In this document: one piece after another, positions 50,227 through 61,709 of the stretch
Position numbering within the stretch: position 1 is the first letter of the stretch
How the letters are laid out: every line of letters begins with the position of its first letter
DNA from: Colias croceus
Lineage: Eukaryota > Arthropoda > Insecta > Lepidoptera > Pieridae
Assembly (NCBI RefSeq): GCF_905220415.1
Contig: NC_059539.1
Location: 4,464,001-4,528,000, forward strand
Reading direction: 5' to 3'
DNA length: 64,000 bases
The notes under the pieces: model-generated
Database searches by the model: none
What the model saw: only the letters and a program-made list of their open reading frames with translations
Told to the model about the DNA's origin: nothing
Program-made: the position numbers and the translations under genes

Positions 50227-53200
50227 CTATATGGTGTGTCTGTTAACTTTGAAAGATTTACTTTTGATACTATCTACATGTACAACGGTCTCCCTAGGCT
50301 GAAGTATTAAAAAATATATTAGAAACAACATATAACTAAGTAACATGCTGGTAATAGTGACGGTAACAATAAAGTAGTTCCACCAATTGTGTAATGGATT
50401 ATCAATAGTGGACCACAAAGAAATAAATATCACAATCTCGGCGCTGCAAACGAGAAACCAAAAAATGTGCCACACGCGAACGTGACGGAAACGAATTTTG
50501 AACTCCATCAAACAAAACAAATAAATGAACGCCAGGAATATATAAAACGCCCGCCTAACGGTGGGAGCTTGCGGCACTATTAATAAAAGTAACATTATTT
50601 GGTAATGTATAAATAAAACTATTATTGAGAAAAAAGGTGAAAAGTTAATAAATGCGGCTAGAGAGAGCAATCGCGCGACAAAGAATCCGTACCAGCCCAG
50701 GAAATGTATGAAAGCAGCCGAGACGTCTTGCGGCTCGAGACCGCGGACTCGCGAGCGCGGCACACGACGCGGCAGCTCGGGCTCGTCCTGGATCACTTCC
50801 ACGTGCTTCCTACGCGGCGGCGCCGACAGCCACGCCGGGATCGACTCCGCGTTCTCAACCAATTTCTCGGCCCAAACCGCCAAAGAACCTGGCCTCGGAG
50901 CATACGTCAGCGGCGGAGGGGTCACGTTCACCTGTTCTATGTTATATGTGTCTCGTCTGCGAGGTGCCACTTTATCTATGATCGATATTGGTCTGACGTA
51001 CTCGTCATCGCTATCCGTCGCTTCCTGTTTATTTGTCGGTGGCACGTAATCTGAACTTGTATCACTGTCACAATCGCAATCGTCGTCGTAAAACGATGAG
51101 ATCCTCAACGAATGACGCGGAGAAAATTGTATAAAATCACTATTAACTTTTTCGTTTATGGTATCCGATTGCGTGTTTGATGATAGTTGTTCTCTTCTTT
51201 GAATAATAGGTTCGTATACGGGCTCGTCGTCGATGCTACTATTTATTTCTTTTTTATGTATACTTTCTATCTGATCGTCGAATTTAATGTTCCACGGATA
51301 TCTACGGCCGCATATCTTTTCTCTTTCGAATCTTCTATATAGAGTAGCAGTACTCGCCATTCGCAACGAAGATGCAACCAAACTGACCGCTTGAAGGAGC
51401 ACTTTAAAATAAAAATATGTTTAAGGTAGGTATTATATTTTAACAGAAAAACGACTAACGAAAAGACATGTATACTTACTCTTATCGTAAGTAGGATTAT
51501 TATAATTGGACATCATATCTAATAAGTTTATGACTGCGAGTGGTGCAGAATGTACGAACGCCTGTAGAAATAAATATAGCTCTACCGAAGAAGGGGCGCG
51601 CGCTTCGGTAAGAGCAACCTGCGTTCTTTGTTCATCATGTGAATGAGCTGCAAACACAGCTTCAGTCCACCAGAATATAAGGTAACTGTACCTGTAATAC
51701 AAAATAATATAACATACCACAATAACAATAAAAGTTACGGTCGTACGTAGTTTCGTTCGTGACTGTAAATATCATGTACGCATGATTAAACGCACATATT
51801 TTATTCACTATCACGCTTACGATGCGATGTGAACAACTTCGGATGAATCAAAAGCTTTATGTTCAAGAGAAAATACCGTTTATTTAAAAAATGTAGAATG
51901 AGCAAGATTCGTTCACAACACGTAATCTAAAAGGTTAGTCTCTTATTGTATATATACATATAGGTAAGTAGGTAATATTCGAGAATAATTAGGTAGGCTT
52001 GCGAATGACTATAAGAGTCAATATCCGAAAAATACAAAAAGTCACCGACCGATGATTCGCTGGCATCCTTTTTTTCTGGAAAATATTTTTATTTTATTTT
52101 TTTTTTTTGATTAAGAAATATAATCATTAAAAAATATCTTACCTGCCAATGGTAGCAATGGGAAAGAAAATAGCATTCCCAAGTTGCATAAAAATCCATC
52201 TGACGTCAGATGATGTTATTTTCACATGAAATGTATGATCTTCTGGTAGCAATGTAGGTGGTGGAGACGCCAGGGTAAAAACAAGAGATATTACAGCTGG
52301 TAAGAATATTATTATCAAGCAGAATACGGCTAACCTGAGGAAGAAAAAAAAAACATACAATGATCATCAATATCACATATAGTACGATTCAAACTTAATG
52401 ACGGCTATGAACATCGTAGGTACGATACGATGCGTAGACAACAATTTAATAAATTAGCGGGACGCTAAATGACCTGTGCGCGCATTGCTGTGCTGCGCCT
52501 AGGTAACTTCCGAACCGCCATTAAAGTTTGAATCGATCTGTACCTATCTGATATTACCTAAAACATATTGGATATACTAGAGTTCGAACTCTAATTAGAC
52601 ACTATCCCATTGAGCCCCGAGCGGCCCGATCTGACCACGACAAAATATATTATTTTCTATTGTGTCTGTGATTCCGGGGGCTGAGTTACTATTTAATTCG
52701 CTCAGAATGGCATTTTAATATATTAAATTCTAACTGACGTTAAAATTAAAGATATAAATATCGTACAAATAATATAAACAAGAAAGTCTGTTAAGTTGGT
52801 TGGATGGATGCTTTTACATTTTCATACAAAATAACCTGATCAAATTTACGTATGAAATTTGTTACGAAGATCGATCTATCCCGGTACCTGGTACTGGTAC
52901 TCGGGAAGCCGAGGTCATCAGGTACCTAGTACATAAATAAAAACATAAGAAGCTACTGCTATTGAGATTTGAGGCTAAGTAATAATAGCGACGTAGCGTC
53001 ATTTATTTTCCACCGTAAAAACACAAAAAATTCGTGTCAACAATATTAAATTGTAAATAAGGTGGAATACTCACACATTACTTTTATTCTGATAATGTTC
53101 ATACACCAATGCGAAATCAAAACAAATGATGAAGAGATAATTTACTAATCCCCCGCAAGAGGGGAAAACACGATGTAATAACAACGCTTGCCAAGCTGGA

Positions 53201-53256
53201 AGCTTCCATCCCAAAATTTCACCAGACACTTCTTTATCCAATTCACAAACTCCCAT
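50227..53256 (-). CDS. XK-related (XKR) multi-pass membrane protein, 4 exons, 586 aa
   Basis: The XKR family includes phospholipid scramblases (Xkr4/8/9, activated by caspase cleavage) and the Kell-associated XK protein; the role of insect members is less defined. Exons 53075-53256, 52143-52334, 51480-51691 and 50227-51401 join with GT/AG borders and total 1,761 nt, exactly 587 codons with stop. Start is ATG at 53256. Order: N-terminal hydrophobic segments (LVNYLFIICFDFALVY, LAVFCLIIIFLPAVISLVF), YLFLQAFVHSAPLAVINLLD matching the XKR 'QAFLESAPQLVLQL' motif, and LLQAVSLVASSLRMASTATLYRR. Next comes a polar insert of about 190 residues (233-423) rich in Asp/Ser, then further membrane segments (AAFIHFLGWYGFFVARLLSL onwards to LLSYMLFLIYFLIL). 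Known family members have a much shorter loop at the insert site. The closest Drosophila candidate from memory is CG32579. MALSU1 lies upstream in divergent orientation. Confidence 0.85.
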
Positions 53257-53671
53257 CTTCACCAAAATACACTACAATAACTTTCTTATGATTACATTTC
53301 AGCCAATCTTATACTTTTTTTTATCGACAGTCACATTGTGGTTTTTTCCTAGACAATATTTTAAATAAAAATAACAAATAGTTATTTTACTATGAAACAA
53401 ATGAATAAAGGCGAATGCAATGTTGCTCCCACGCCTATTGATAATGAAAGATAAGATAGCTTGTTGACAAAGCGATAACTCTAATGGCATAGTTTTAATG
53501 TAGGTACCTAGATTTTTATAGGTACAAAACATTGAGTTTAACTTTGCTCCTGACCCACTTAGCTTAATGTTATAGTCAAATATTATGTATCATGTAGTTA
53601 GGTGCCGGTAAATAAGCTTATAATCTGAAAAAAAAACACATATAAACTAATTGTGTAATAATGTCCTATAA

Positions 53672-53674
53672 TAT

Positions 53675-53705
<31 letters not shown>
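53672..53705. repeat. (ATTT)n microsatellite
   Basis: A run of TTTA/ATTT units without interruption. Confidence 0.9.
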
Positions 53706-53706
<1 letters not shown>

Positions 53707-54544
53707 TTAGGTATCTAATACACACGATTTTTATAAACCTTACTGCTACCTTATAAGAAAAATTTAAAGTACCTACCTAAGAACTCATTTTTTTTTACCT
53801 ATTTTATGCCTTCATTGCGCTTGGAATTTCTATAAATAATCGATGTTAAAAATCGTAATGTTTTGTTTTACTTACATACGTAGTTCTATGTAAATTAATC
53901 ATCTATAACTCTTAAAACTCGCAACTAAATTATTTTTAATAGTTTTTGAATACATTTTGAGAAAATTCCTTGATAATATTATTATGTACCTACTTAGTAA
54001 AACTCATTTTATACGTTTATTGGAAGTAAAAATTCTGTTTAAGTATATGAATTATAATTATTTAATATAGCGTATCCGCTTGGTATCCGGTAATTAATAA
54101 ACCTTAACTTCGTTGCTTCAACCAGTGCCTTACCTTAACGATGATCTAAAAATAAGTAGGTACGAAAAACTAAGTTTAAGGATAGTTACTGGATATACTA
54201 TTATTAGCATCAAATTTATTTAGATATAAGTAATGAAGGATATTATTATATACCTACACCAAACTGCTTTGGACCAACGGCGTCTGCTTGAAACCGATGA
54301 TAACGATTTTTTAACCATTCTGGATTCCAGGTTTAAAGTTGGTAATTTTGCTCCAATTATAGGTATCTAGGTAATTAATTATTTGAGTGGTGATGCATTT
54401 TCACAAACGCCTGAATAGTGACTCGCTATCCGCTTTAATAGTAGCTTAGTCGTGTTAAATTGCGTTTTTTTTATATAATCAAAGGGAAGACGAATGTGTA
54501 AACAGTGAACGCGTAGACATTCGTATACAAATGTTCATAATTTA

Positions 54545-54697
54545 AATGCGAAAGTAACTCTGTCTGTCTGTCTGTTACTCAATCACGCCTAAACTACTGA
54601 ACCAATTTGCATGAATTTTGGTATGATACCCGAGAAAGGACATAGGCTATCTTTTATTGCGAAATATGAACGGGCGAAGCCGGGGCGGACCACTAGT
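54545..54697 (-). repeat. CCCGCGG-class retro-repeat, degenerate
   Basis: On the minus strand it starts ACTAGTGGTCCGCCCCGGCT, contains TTCATGCAAATTGGTTCAGT and an (ACAG)n tract and ends ACTTTCGCATTTAAA. It has the same architecture as other copies in the window, but a different subfamily. Confidence 0.65.
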
Positions 54698-55008
54698 TTT
54701 AAATATGGTCAAGTCACGAGGCCAATAGCGAACACGAATGTGTAAATGCACCCTTACCATGATATTATCTACACCACAGATCTACACTCAAAATGACATT
54801 TGACGGAACAGACGAGGACTGACGAGGACGACAGACGTCAGATCGTGTGTCATATTTATATGTTTTATGTTATAACCTAAAAATTTGCTTTGTTTACAAA
54901 AACAACCAAGTATTCAAGTAATATAGAAAACAACGGATATTTATTCTAACCTTACCAGTGAGCTTTCTTAAATCTTGTATTCATATTTACATTAATATTA
55001 CTATAAGG

Positions 55009-56199
55009 ATGTTGAAAATATTAAGGAGAAACGTAAAAACTTTATTTAAATATCAAAGTGTTGTTGAATCAAAAAGACCATTTTACTGTGGGGTTTGTTT
55101 AAATAATCCTAGAAACCCTCCAAATAAGCCTTCACCGGGTATAGCTAGTAAATATCAAATTCTATCAGAATCTAACTCGCCTGTTATTGAACATACAGCA
55201 GATGAAAACTATACTATGGAAAATAATTATCCAATCCTTAGTGACGAGTTTGATGGCATAAATTTAGAACGTGAGTACATATTTTATGATACAAAGTTTA
55301 GATTAATCTATTTATATAAAGTGTACATTACTTTCTGCAAGTTCATACTTTTTACATACCTACCTATTTTAGGAGGCAAAAATGGTGTATTTGACATTGA
55401 GGACTTAGTGGAACTACTGCAAAGAGAAAACTCAAAAGATATATTTGTTGCTACTGTGCCAAAAGAAATAAACTATGTAGAATATATCTGTGTTGTTAGT
55501 GCCAGAAGTAAGAGACATATTCAGGCATTAGCTGAATTCGTAAGGAAGGTTTATAAGAGAAAATGTAATAAATCTGATCACATACCTAGACTAGAAGGTA
55601 AAAATTCTTATGAATGGATTGCTTTAGACTTAGGTAAGTTTATTTTTAGAAATTTTTATTAAACAAATTATGTTACTAACCTACTACAGTTGGGCCGAAA
55701 TAATGTTCACAAAAATTGTAATCTTAAATAGTATTGCAACATATTTCTATATTATTTTTGTATAATTATTAATTATTATAATATTACATGTTTAATGTGT
55801 TAACAAATTAATTTTACTGCCCATTCAGACAGTGCAAATTTTCATTCCATTCAATCTATTTACTATTTTTGAGTAGACACATTTTTTCTGAATGTTATTT
55901 CATGCATTTTCCTCAATTTTATTATGTAGGTTCCACAAATCCCAAACAATCAAACAGTTCTTCATATTATGACTCACGTATTGGAACTTGACTTAGATAA
56001 GCAGTGCTAATAATGTTTCATAATTTCAGGTAATATAGCACTACACATTTTCTCAGACAAAGTAAGACAGGTGTATGATCTGGAGACACTATGGTCAGTT
56101 GGGGGAGAGTTTGATAAACAGATCAACAAAAGCAGCGATGTTGTTGACATATTAGAAAATTACAGCTCATATTTGAAGGACCTGAAACCATTGGCTTAA
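55009..56199 (+). CDS. MALSU1: Mitochondrial assembly of ribosomal large subunit protein 1 (RsfS/Iojap family), 3 exons, 230 aa
   Basis: MALSU1 (bacterial RsfS, plant Iojap) binds uL14 on the mitochondrial large ribosomal subunit and prevents premature subunit joining during assembly. Exons 55009-55270, 55373-55633 and 56030-56199 join with GT/AG borders for 693 nt, giving 230 residues; the human protein is of similar length. The start ATG gives MLKILRRNVKTLFKYQ, a basic amphipathic stretch suited to mitochondrial import. The RsfS domain occupies about residues 93-215, with DIEDLVELLQRENSKDIFVA, YICVVSARSKRHIQALAEFV, SYEWIALDLGNIALHIFSD and RQVYDLETLWSVG, which match the family core D-x-x-V-x-x-L, S-x-R-H and W-x-x-x-D-x-G-x-x-x-x-H-x-F. 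AATAAA signals follow at 56213 and 56310. It is convergent with cyclin Y. Confidence 0.93.
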
Positions 56200-57171
56200 C
56201 TATATATTATAGAATAAACTAGTGTACTGTTTGTATTGTAGATATGTACAGAAACCTAACACAATAAGGAACATAATGTTTACTATGAAATCAACTATCT
56301 AAGTAGTTAAATAAAGATCCCATTGAAAGTCTCATATAAAATGTTTATTCTCCTTAATTACAATTAAGATACAATATGTATGAATTCTGAATTACATAAC
56401 TTAATCATAAAATAAAACAGTATAATTAAAATTAATCAATTCCTATATTGTACAGTTAAAAGAAAAAGAAATATGTATTGCCATAAAAAGTGATATAGTT
56501 ATTTGCCTATCTTAGTTATTGATTGACTAAGTTTACATATTTCACTTTGATTACAAAATAATTTGGCATAATCAATAAACATCCTACGTCCAATCTAAAT
56601 GCATGTTTAAATAATTTTAAAAGAAATGACTAATACATTTACACCACAATCACAAATGCCTTATTTCAGTCAAAAGACAATTTTTCCAATACTATTAATA
56701 ATCTATATATACTAAGCAACTCAGCTTTGGAAGCAATCTATCAATATTAGTGCTTCTTATTTATAAGAACTTATAATAAACTGGAAGCTTAATGTAAAAA
56801 GAAAAAAGTCAGTGACAATTAGTATGGGTATAATACAAAAATATTGGACCACAATTTACAAGTCTTTCATTTAAAGATTATCATCATTAATATAAAACTG
56901 ATTGAAATTGTAAGGAGATCAGATCATTAATCTCAAATAATTACAAATGTTTCTATAATTGAATTAATAATTCACAATATTTTAAATAAACCAACAATAC
57001 TCCCTGTAGATCGCTATGTACGGGCATAACAAATCTCAAGGTCCTTTAAGAAGCAAGTCTACATAATTTTGTTTTGTTAAACTGGTGCAAAAGTTTTAAA
57101 GACATTACATATATTATTTTTGGATCCAAATTTTAACCTAGCAATTACGAATCAGGAAAATGTTTACAAAA
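56200..57171. other. Tail-to-tail 3' UTR region of MALSU1 and cyclin Y
   Basis: AT-rich, no coding signal. MALSU1 AATAAA signals lie at 56213-56218 and 56310-56315; the cyclin Y 3' UTR enters from the right. Overlap of the two 3' ends cannot be judged from sequence alone. Confidence 0.5.
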
Positions 57172-58182
57172 TTATGACAGTATGGCAACACTGCGTCTGA
57201 CTCCAGCACCAGAATTAACATTGTCTAAACTAGACCACTTCTTTATACCGTTTTTAACAACCTCGGCTGCAATCTTATCTTCCATAACTCTAGACATTGC
57301 TTCTAACTTTTGTGCTCTTTCCTTACTCAATGGCTCACTAGGAAAAGCTAAGTCATTAGCTTCTGCTAGTGTGCGCAGATCAAAATAATACTTTGCATAT
57401 ACACTTGACGGTACATTTATGTTAAACTGTAACATTTCTAAAAATTGCCTCTCTAATTCATTCATATCTTCCACTGTGATATCTTTTAAAATTTGGCAGT
57501 AATCTACATTCCACACTGCTTGATCATCCCATACTTTACTTGCAAGTAATATTGCTCCCAATACTATCCTTTTCCAATTGGATGGGGCAATATCTAACTC
57601 TGCACAAATGAGAAGTCTTTCCAAATACACTAGAGTAATAATAGCACACTCAGCTGTTAATTGGGCAGCATTAAACAGTGTTCGAACAAACTTGTATATT
57701 TGCTTATGTTCAGGATTATACTTATCATAATCATCACTCACCCCATCTTTACTTAAAGGATGTAATTTTTCATCAAATATGTCTAATCTACGTTCAGAAG
57801 TTCGATTCTTTATGTGGTAGTAGATAGCGAGTGCCACACACTTTACAGTATTTTTTAAGTTAGGTTGAGATACAGTACTATCATCTAAATATATAGTAGA
57901 ACAGGAACTGCTTTTTTTCATTTTATTTTCGGCTATTTGGTGTTGACTTCGTTTTCTTGTGATACCATTTTCGATCGAAGCCTTCGACCTTTCCATGAAA
58001 ATGGTCCCAGCAATAGGATCTTGAGAAGGATCAATGTCACCATCGTCAGGTTCTCGCTCGCTGATGTGCTGTATATTATTAGAGCTAACTTCTCCTTCGG
58101 GAAGATAATCTTCTAGTTTTACAATATCCTTCCTTATAGGTGATGGACTACGATAGCAACAACAACTATTTTGGTTACCCAT
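57172..58182 (-). CDS. CycY: Cyclin Y, intronless coding region, 336 aa
   Basis: Cyclin Y recruits and activates PFTAIRE kinases (CDK14/CDK16, Eip63E in flies) at the plasma membrane, and promotes phosphorylation of the Wnt co-receptor LRP6/Arrow. The frame begins MGNQNSCCCYRSPSP: Gly2 for N-myristoylation and clustered Cys for palmitoylation, as in known cyclin Y. The start context is GACCATGGG. A Ser-rich linker (KKSSSCSTIYLDDSTVSQPN) corresponds to the 14-3-3 and kinase binding area. The cyclin box covers about residues 150-270, with FVRTLFNAAQLTAECAIITL, VYLERLL, WKRIVLGAILLASKVWDDQA and ELERQFLEMLQFNINVPSSV. Length is close to the human 341 residues. No intron interrupts the coding region, but a 5' UTR intron is likely at 58202-58417 (acceptor TTTGCAG, donor AAG|GTAAGAT). 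Confidence 0.95.
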   Translation of the reverse strand: MGNQNSCCCYRSPSPIRKDIVKLEDYLPEGEVSSNNIQHISEREPDDGDIDPSQDPIAGTIFMERSKASIENGITRKRSQHQIAENKMKKSSSCSTIYLDDSTVSQPNLKNTVKCVALAIYYHIKNRTSERRLDIFDEKLHPLSKDGVSDDYDKYNPEHKQIYKFVRTLFNAAQLTAECAIITLVYLERLLICAELDIAPSNWKRIVLGAILLASKVWDDQAVWNVDYCQILKDITVEDMNELERQFLEMLQFNINVPSSVYAKYYFDLRTLAEANDLAFPSEPLSKERAQKLEAMSRVMEDKIAAEVVKNGIKKWSSLDNVNSGAGVRRSVAILS

Positions 58183-58201
58183 GGTCGTAAAGATTAATTA
58201 T

Positions 58202-58417
58202 CTGCAAATATGTTTATTCTCGTAGATATTTTATCATTCTGTAAGTATTATCATACATCGAGACACAAAATATAGTGTCAAACCGCAAGTGTGACATAAA
58301 AGACCCATACTATCTGAAACAAAAGGAATGATATATCATTACACATACTAGGCAGGTAGAAAATCTGCCAATTTTTATATACAACTTAAATTTGGATTGG
58401 TAAAACTAAAATCTTAC
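58202..58417 (-). other. Probable 5' UTR intron of cyclin Y
   Basis: On the minus strand the donor GTTAAG|GTAAGAT (exon edge at 58418) and acceptor CATATTTGCAG| (exon edge at 58201) bracket 216 bp directly upstream of the start codon at 58182. The first, non-coding exon would run from 58418 rightwards, probably to about 58540. Inferred from splice consensus only. Confidence 0.5.
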
Positions 58418-58549
58418 CTTAACATTTTAGGATATTAGAAAATTATTAAATTTAAAATAAAACTACAAATTAAACGCCTGTCAGAATCAAGTGCATTTTT
58501 ACATTTGACAGCATCAGCATAGATGCAAAGACTAAAGAGCAGGTAGCGA

Positions 58550-59226
58550 CGGTAGCGTAGAATAAAATAAATTTCACAAAACAAAATTTTCTGTGTATTT
58601 GTGATAAAATAATTTTTATATTAAATCATATAAAATAATGCCATTTTATTGTTTAAACCATGTATATACTGGACCAATTACTTGCATGCATACATAAATT
58701 AAGAAAAAAAAAAACCATTTGCAAATGTTGTCTTACTTGTGGGTTTCTGAAGTGAAACTTCTGTATCGGGGTTGGAAAAAAATTAAGTGTAACATTTTTT
58801 CGTTACGCGTGACATTTTTCCGTTACGCGCCATCTTTTTCTTATCCCCACCCTACCACGCGTGATTCGACGTATTTCTGTAAAGTAAATAATTTTTGCCC
58901 TTTGCTGTTTCTGTAGTCTTGTCTTTGTTATATGTGTTTATGTATTTTTTTAATGGAATAAAGTATAATAAATAAATAAAAATAAATAAGGTCATAAAGA
59001 AGTTTTACTTCTTACGTGTGTACACTAGTACACGCACACATTTTTTTATTTTTGTGTGAATGTGAGTGTCCAGCCACGAACTTTATAAACCTATAGAAAA
59101 TTATAATGATGGCATGGCATTCTACACGATTATTCTAAATAAGTGAATAGAGAGCAACTATTAATGCACAAGTCTGAGTTATCGAGCAGACAGCAGTCAC
59201 CGAGCAATAGAATATAACGCGTTTCA
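58550..59226. other. Intergenic DNA with probable repeat
   Basis: At 58793-58840 a near-duplicate motif occurs in tandem: ACATTTTTTCGTTACGCG then ACATTTTTCCGTTACGCG, followed by CCATCTTTTTCTTATCCCCA. It lies in a block that looks like a dispersed moth repeat. The 65-codon frame across it is not a gene. Confidence 0.4.
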
Positions 59227-59678
59227 AAAGAAACGAATCTTCAATGGCGGCTAAAGCTGACACTGACGTATGGTAGGGTCAGAAAAAATAAAATAAAAAT
59301 AACGTAAATGGATAATTATTTTATAAATTATTTCAAATTGTTTGTTTACAAACTTTTTTGTTATGATATTTATGTATTTAAATGAAATAATATCATATTT
59401 ACGTATACAGAATGCAACAAAATCCCCATAATACTTGTAATGAGCTCATAAAACTGAACAACTTTTCCCAAAGAACATAATATTTTGTCAAATTCCAATA
59501 AAACATTATTTACTATCGCAAATACATAATTGTAATAATTGTAAATTTATGATAAAAACTATTTTAGGGAAATTCAATACTATAGTGATTTTACTTTTCC
59601 CTATTTTTTTTGCATGCCGTACGGCCGTGTGTAAGCGAGAGGGAATGATAAGCGCCGCCATTTAAGATTCGTTTCTTT
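59227..59678. mobile_element. MITE-like element with 25-bp terminal inverted repeats
   Basis: Left end AAAGAAACGAATCTTCAATG... (59227-59251) matches the complement of 59654-59678 with one mismatch over 25 bp. The span is 452 bp, AT-rich and non-coding. No clear target duplication was found, because the flanks (TTTCA and TGAAA) are themselves inverted. It lies about 90 bp left of transposon copy 2. Confidence 0.5.
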
Positions 59679-59768
59679 ATTGAAATCTGTTCTGTGATTG
59701 AAATGCGTTATAGAATAATTTTGATAGTCTGTAACCTTTATCTGTTGATCTGTAGACTGCACAGATCT

Positions 59769-61709
59769 GATGTAGCCTAAGAGCAATTAACCTATAGAGT
59801 TCTTATATTAAGACAGAACAAAATACATATTTTCTAATCTACTTACTCTTAGTCAATAACAGCATAAGCCAGATTGAGATAGCGATAGAGTATCTGCACT
59901 GTCTTCAAACGTAGCGCGCCGGCAGTCAGTTTGTTTTCCAACCAGCTGGTGGGCTCAGTGCGTCAAGTGTTTTTAACGAAATATTTAGAAAATATAAAGT
60001 GTACAGTGTTTCTTTTTATTTGTCAGTGTGCTAAAATAACTATTGTATGTTTAGCAACCGGCTATCACTAGTCGAATGGGAGTTTTGGATAAAAACAATG
60101 TAAAAATATCTTTCCATCGGTAAGTGATTTTCAGCAAATTGATAAATATTTATGTTTTAAACCTATTTGAAGGTTTTATCAAGCGCTTTTTTGTAATTTT
60201 ATGTTGTAACTGTAACATTTACCCACTTTATGGGGTTGTGGAATATAAAATAATGAAATAATTTTTAAAAAACGTCACAATAATATCACGTTTGGCATTT
60301 TGTTTACCACCGTAGTGTTGTAACACATCTAGCGTATATTATCGATTTATGACAAAAAATCTATTTCATATTAACGTTGATTTATTTATTTTGTTTCATA
60401 AATCAGATTTATATGTAGTTGTTGTTGCAAATAATAGATGTAAATTTTTTACCGCAGGAAAATAAAACATACCACGTGGTTGTTTTATTTGCACTATGTG
60501 TTTTAGTTTTCGTTTGTTGTTTATTAATTTCTCTTTCAGATTATTAATAAATTCATTTTGTTTTAGATTTCCAGAGCTAAATAAAAAATGGGTATAAAAC
60601 GTGAGACATGAGTTGATTGGACGCCGCCACAATTTGCAATATTGTGTTCACTGCATTTCGAGCCTACGTGTTATCAAGATGGATACTCTAGAAGAATTGT
60701 GCAATCTTACGCTTACGTTTTTTTTTTGTTCCTGTAGATAATAAATACATTTGATTAAAGAGAGTGAATTTTTATTTTGAAATTTTTTACACATAAGTTA
60801 CCTACTTTAAATGTGTAACTATGTGAAAATTAAACGGTCGATTAAATGACAGTTCTCATAGATGAGAAACTACTATTGAAATACATACTTAATATACATG
60901 CGTTTTCAAAGAAAAACCCGCATAGTTCCCATTCCTGTTGGATTTACGGGATCAAAAGTAATTTTTCCAAATTTCATTGTAATCGGTTTAGTAGTATTCG
61001 CGTGAAAGAGTAACAAACATCCATCCTCACAAACTTTCGATTTATTAGTAGGATGTTAGGAAAATGTTTTCATTAAGACTGTCCTTTTATTAACTTGTTA
61101 AAATGCTGCATGATTCCTTCATGCTGACTGTGCCTTTCTCCTCACTCCTTTAACTTTATCATCATTTCCTTCTTTATTTTAAATTACATTTCAAGTTTTA
61201 AAATTTCTTTTATAATGTACTAACTTTCCGCCCGCGTTTTTAAAGAAAATCCTGCACAGTTCCCGTTCACGTGGGATTTCCGGGATAAAACCTAACCTAT
61301 GTGTGTATGTACAAAATTTCATTGTAATCGGTTCCGCAGTGAAAGAGTAACATCCCTTCTCACATAATTTCGCATTTATTATATACGTAGGATTAAACAA
61401 ATAATGTATTCAACTGAAATTAATTATAAGTTTTGTTTTTTTATTATTTATTATTTCACGAAACCGTAAATGCAAAATACATTCACGATTTTATCGATTG
61501 AAGCACATCCTATCACTATCACCTTCTATCTATCTAAATACGTACCTATAGTAAAAATGGTGCCATGACTATGTTGAAACGTAGCTTGTTGTCTATAGCT
61601 GTCTCATTCTTTCATACGACGTTTTCTTTAGATAGAGAGAAACAAATATATGTAAATTGTATACGCTCGATACAAGTACTCTATAGGTTAATTGCTCTTA
61701 GGATGTAGC
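59769..61709. mobile_element. Non-autonomous DNA transposon, copy 2 (body 59777-61701)
   Basis: Same 1,925-bp element as 763-2687, in the same orientation. It has the same 24-bp perfect terminal repeats and is flanked by its own perfect 8-bp target duplication GATGTAGC (59769-59776 and 61702-61709). By eye it differs from copy 1 at about nine single bases, without indels. The nested retro-repeats are at 60898-61054 and 61217-61393. It ends about 50 bp before the first upstream ATG of the Acinus transcript, so it probably lies in or beside that gene's promoter. Confidence 0.94.

Larger units (their letters stand above)
53257..55008. other. Divergent spacer between XKR and MALSU1
   Basis: Holds an (ATTT)n run at about 53672-53705 and a degenerate retro-repeat at 54545-54697. 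Promoters for both genes should lie at its ends. AT-rich otherwise; the 77-codon frame at 53299-53532 is not convincing. Confidence 0.4.

Noticed and set aside
52570..52680. tRNA or tRNA-derived SINE around GAGTTCGAACTC and GAGCCCCGAGCGGCC
   Set aside because: There is a B-box-like GTTCGAACTC, but no credible cloverleaf or target duplication. It is probably a decayed fragment inside the first XKR intron.
755..61709. Segmental duplication explaining the two 1.9-kb copies
   Set aside because: Similarity stops exactly at the 24-bp inverted ends, and the flanking 8-bp duplications differ between the copies.
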